Of a stretch of 40,965 nucleotides of DNA, positions 40,257 through 40,965 are shown one piece after another (within the stretch, counting starts at the first letter, position 1; the number at the start of each line of letters is the position of its first letter). The position numbers and the translations under genes are program-made. This DNA comes from a virus, in IMG/VR virus record IMGVR_UViG_3300010885_041357, positions 1-40,965 of that record; one strand, 5' to 3'. Under the pieces are notes generated by a model. It saw only the letters and a program-made list of their open reading frames with translations, had not been told where the DNA came from and ran no database searches.

Positions 40257-40792
40257 CCGCCCGATGTCACAGCCTTTGCTAATTCTTCTTTCTGCTTTTG
40301 TTCTCTTTCATTTTGTTGCTGTCTAAGTACTTTCTGCCTTGCTAATACCTTTGCTTCATATGCTTTTTGCTCTTCAGCCATACTATAAAACTGTACGCCT
40401 ATCATAATAAATGCAGATATAACAATTCCAAATGCTAGTGTATACAATGTCATCATGAAATACTTAGCCATTTTTTCTTTATGTGCTTGTTTGGCTTTTG
40501 CTATTGCTTCCTCGCCTTCGCGCTTTTCTTTCATTAGCCTTGTACGTTCAGCAATCATATCTTGCCATATTTGAGGCTTACCCAATTGCCAGTATATCAT
40601 GTCCTTCAAAGCTCTTTCATCTTCACGCAGTTGATTACTGTGCATAGCAAACTCAAGCGCTTGGCGACTAAGCTGAGCGTCAGTTTTTCCAATAGATTCG
40701 TGTTTGGCCTTAATACTAGCCATATGAACTTGATCAGCAGACTCAAAAAAATGTCCCACTTGCCCAATAATGCTGTTAACATCTTTACCCAT
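40253..40792 (-). CDS. Membrane-anchored coiled-coil protein, function unknown (frameshifted N-terminus)
   Basis: This 179-residue frame has one hydrophobic helix at about 112-133 (MMTLYTLAFGIVISAFIMIG). Helical charged regions lie on both sides, and the last 40 residues are Gln/Glu/Lys-rich (KVLRQQQNEREQKQKEELAK). It is on the minus strand, so the transcription unit changes here. No ribosome binding site precedes the ATG at 40792. A better start, with its codon overlapping an upstream stop, lies at 40866 in another frame. I therefore read the real gene as 40866-40253 with one missing base. I do not recognise a family. Confidence 0.65.
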   Translation of the reverse strand: MGKDVNSIIGQVGHFFESADQVHMASIKAKHESIGKTDAQLSRQALEFAMHSNQLREDERALKDMIYWQLGKPQIWQDMIAERTRLMKEKREGEEAIAKAKQAHKEKMAKYFMMTLYTLAFGIVISAFIMIGVQFYSMAEEQKAYEAKVLARQKVLRQQQNEREQKQKEELAKAVTSGG

Positions 40793-40866
40793 AGCAATTC
40801 TTGCTTAATGCCACTAATTGCTGACTGTGCTGCTGAAAAAGCAAGACTTATAGTAATTGGACCCAT
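40793..40866 (-). pseudogene. Out-of-frame N-terminal part of the minus-strand membrane protein
   Basis: An ATG at 40866 overlaps the upstream stop (TAATG) and follows GAGAAAAAAT. It reads MGPITISLAFSAAQSAISGI then KQELL, after which the frame shifts. The next frame continues MGKDVNSIIGQVGHFF without a ribosome binding site. One missing base near 40793 would join the two into a single protein of about 204 residues. This is an inference from start signals and composition. I have no homolog aligned. Confidence 0.55.
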
Positions 40867-40965
40867 TATTTTTTCTCAGGCCAGTAAAGAACAAATGTCC
40901 AACGACATACTTTACCATTCTCAACAAACTCGTTTGCACCGTACGTTTTTCTACCGTCCTCACAA
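40866..40965 (-). CDS. C-terminal end of a hypothetical protein (partial)
   Basis: On the minus strand the right edge of the window encodes the last 33 residues of a protein, with CEDGRKTYGANEFV and RWTFVLYWPEKK before the stop. The TAA overlaps the start of the next minus-strand gene (TAATG). It is too short to assign. The start lies outside the window. Confidence 0.5.
   Translation of the reverse strand, partial: CEDGRKTYGANEFVENGKVCRWTFVLYWPEKK

Noticed and set aside
40606-40793. Minus-strand ORF continuing from 40866 beyond 40793.
   Set aside because: After KQELL this frame overlaps the coding frame of the membrane protein and has no family-like sequence. Only its first 25 codons are accepted.

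Overview
The window is a piece of a large, AT-rich, strictly lytic T4-like myovirus genome. The evidence is the virion cassette in T4-like order: genes equivalent to 13, 14, 15, 16, 17, 18, 19, 20, 67, (68), 21, 22 and 23. It is followed by the core recombination, late-transcription and replication genes uvsY, uvsW, 55, 47, 46, 45, 44, 62 and regA. The order 23 - tail-tube-like gene - uvsY - uvsW - small ORF - 55 - 47 - 46, together with a phage peptide deformylase and 7-deazaguanine genes, is typical of aquatic T4-like phages (cyanophage or pelagiphage type) rather than enteric T4. The host cannot be told from this sequence. I saw no tRNA, CRISPR array, insertion sequence or integrase, and no gene-free stretch longer than 300 bases.

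Layout. (1) 1-10.5 kb is an adhesion module. It holds a glycine-rich, repeat-built fiber (5' end outside the window), a small virion-type protein, a BspA-like leucine-rich-repeat protein, a small aromatic-rich protein, and a 1694-residue fiber with five LamG-like domains and a C1q-like tip. (2) 10.5-17.6 kb holds the neck, terminase, sheath and tube genes. (3) 17.6-23.6 kb holds portal, prohead core, protease, scaffold and major capsid genes, ended by a strong UUCG-loop terminator. TATAAATA late promoters precede genes 13, 18, 22 and 23. (4) 23.6-30.3 kb holds a second tube-fold protein, the UvsY/UvsW/gp47/gp46 recombination machine and the late sigma factor gp55. (5) 30.3-37.6 kb is a tightly packed auxiliary block: peptide deformylase, a short UDP-sugar-dehydrogenase-like protein, QueE, QueD, FolE, a GIY-YIG-like protein, a second PTPS-fold protein, a DpdA-like DNA transglycosylase, a dNMP kinase, a dUTPase/dCTP-deaminase-family protein and a glycosyltransferase. 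(6) 37.6-40.1 kb holds sliding clamp, clamp loader and RegA. (7) From 40.25 kb the genes switch to the minus strand.

How the parts work together. FolE, QueD and QueE make 7-carboxy-7-deazaguanine from GTP. The DpdA-like enzyme would exchange a 7-deazaguanine base into phage DNA, probably as protection from host nucleases. QueC is not in the window, so the final base is uncertain, and the extra PTPS-fold protein beside dpdA is a candidate tailoring enzyme. gp55 with the gp45 clamp reads the late promoters of the virion block. UvsY, UvsW, gp46 and gp47 drive recombination-dependent replication.

A caution on quality. Three genes (uvsW, the glycosyltransferase and the minus-strand membrane protein) are each broken by what looks like one missing base, and QueE lacks a cluster cysteine through what looks like one substitution. 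The frameshifts most likely reflect uncorrected sequencing or assembly errors, though real mutations cannot be excluded.
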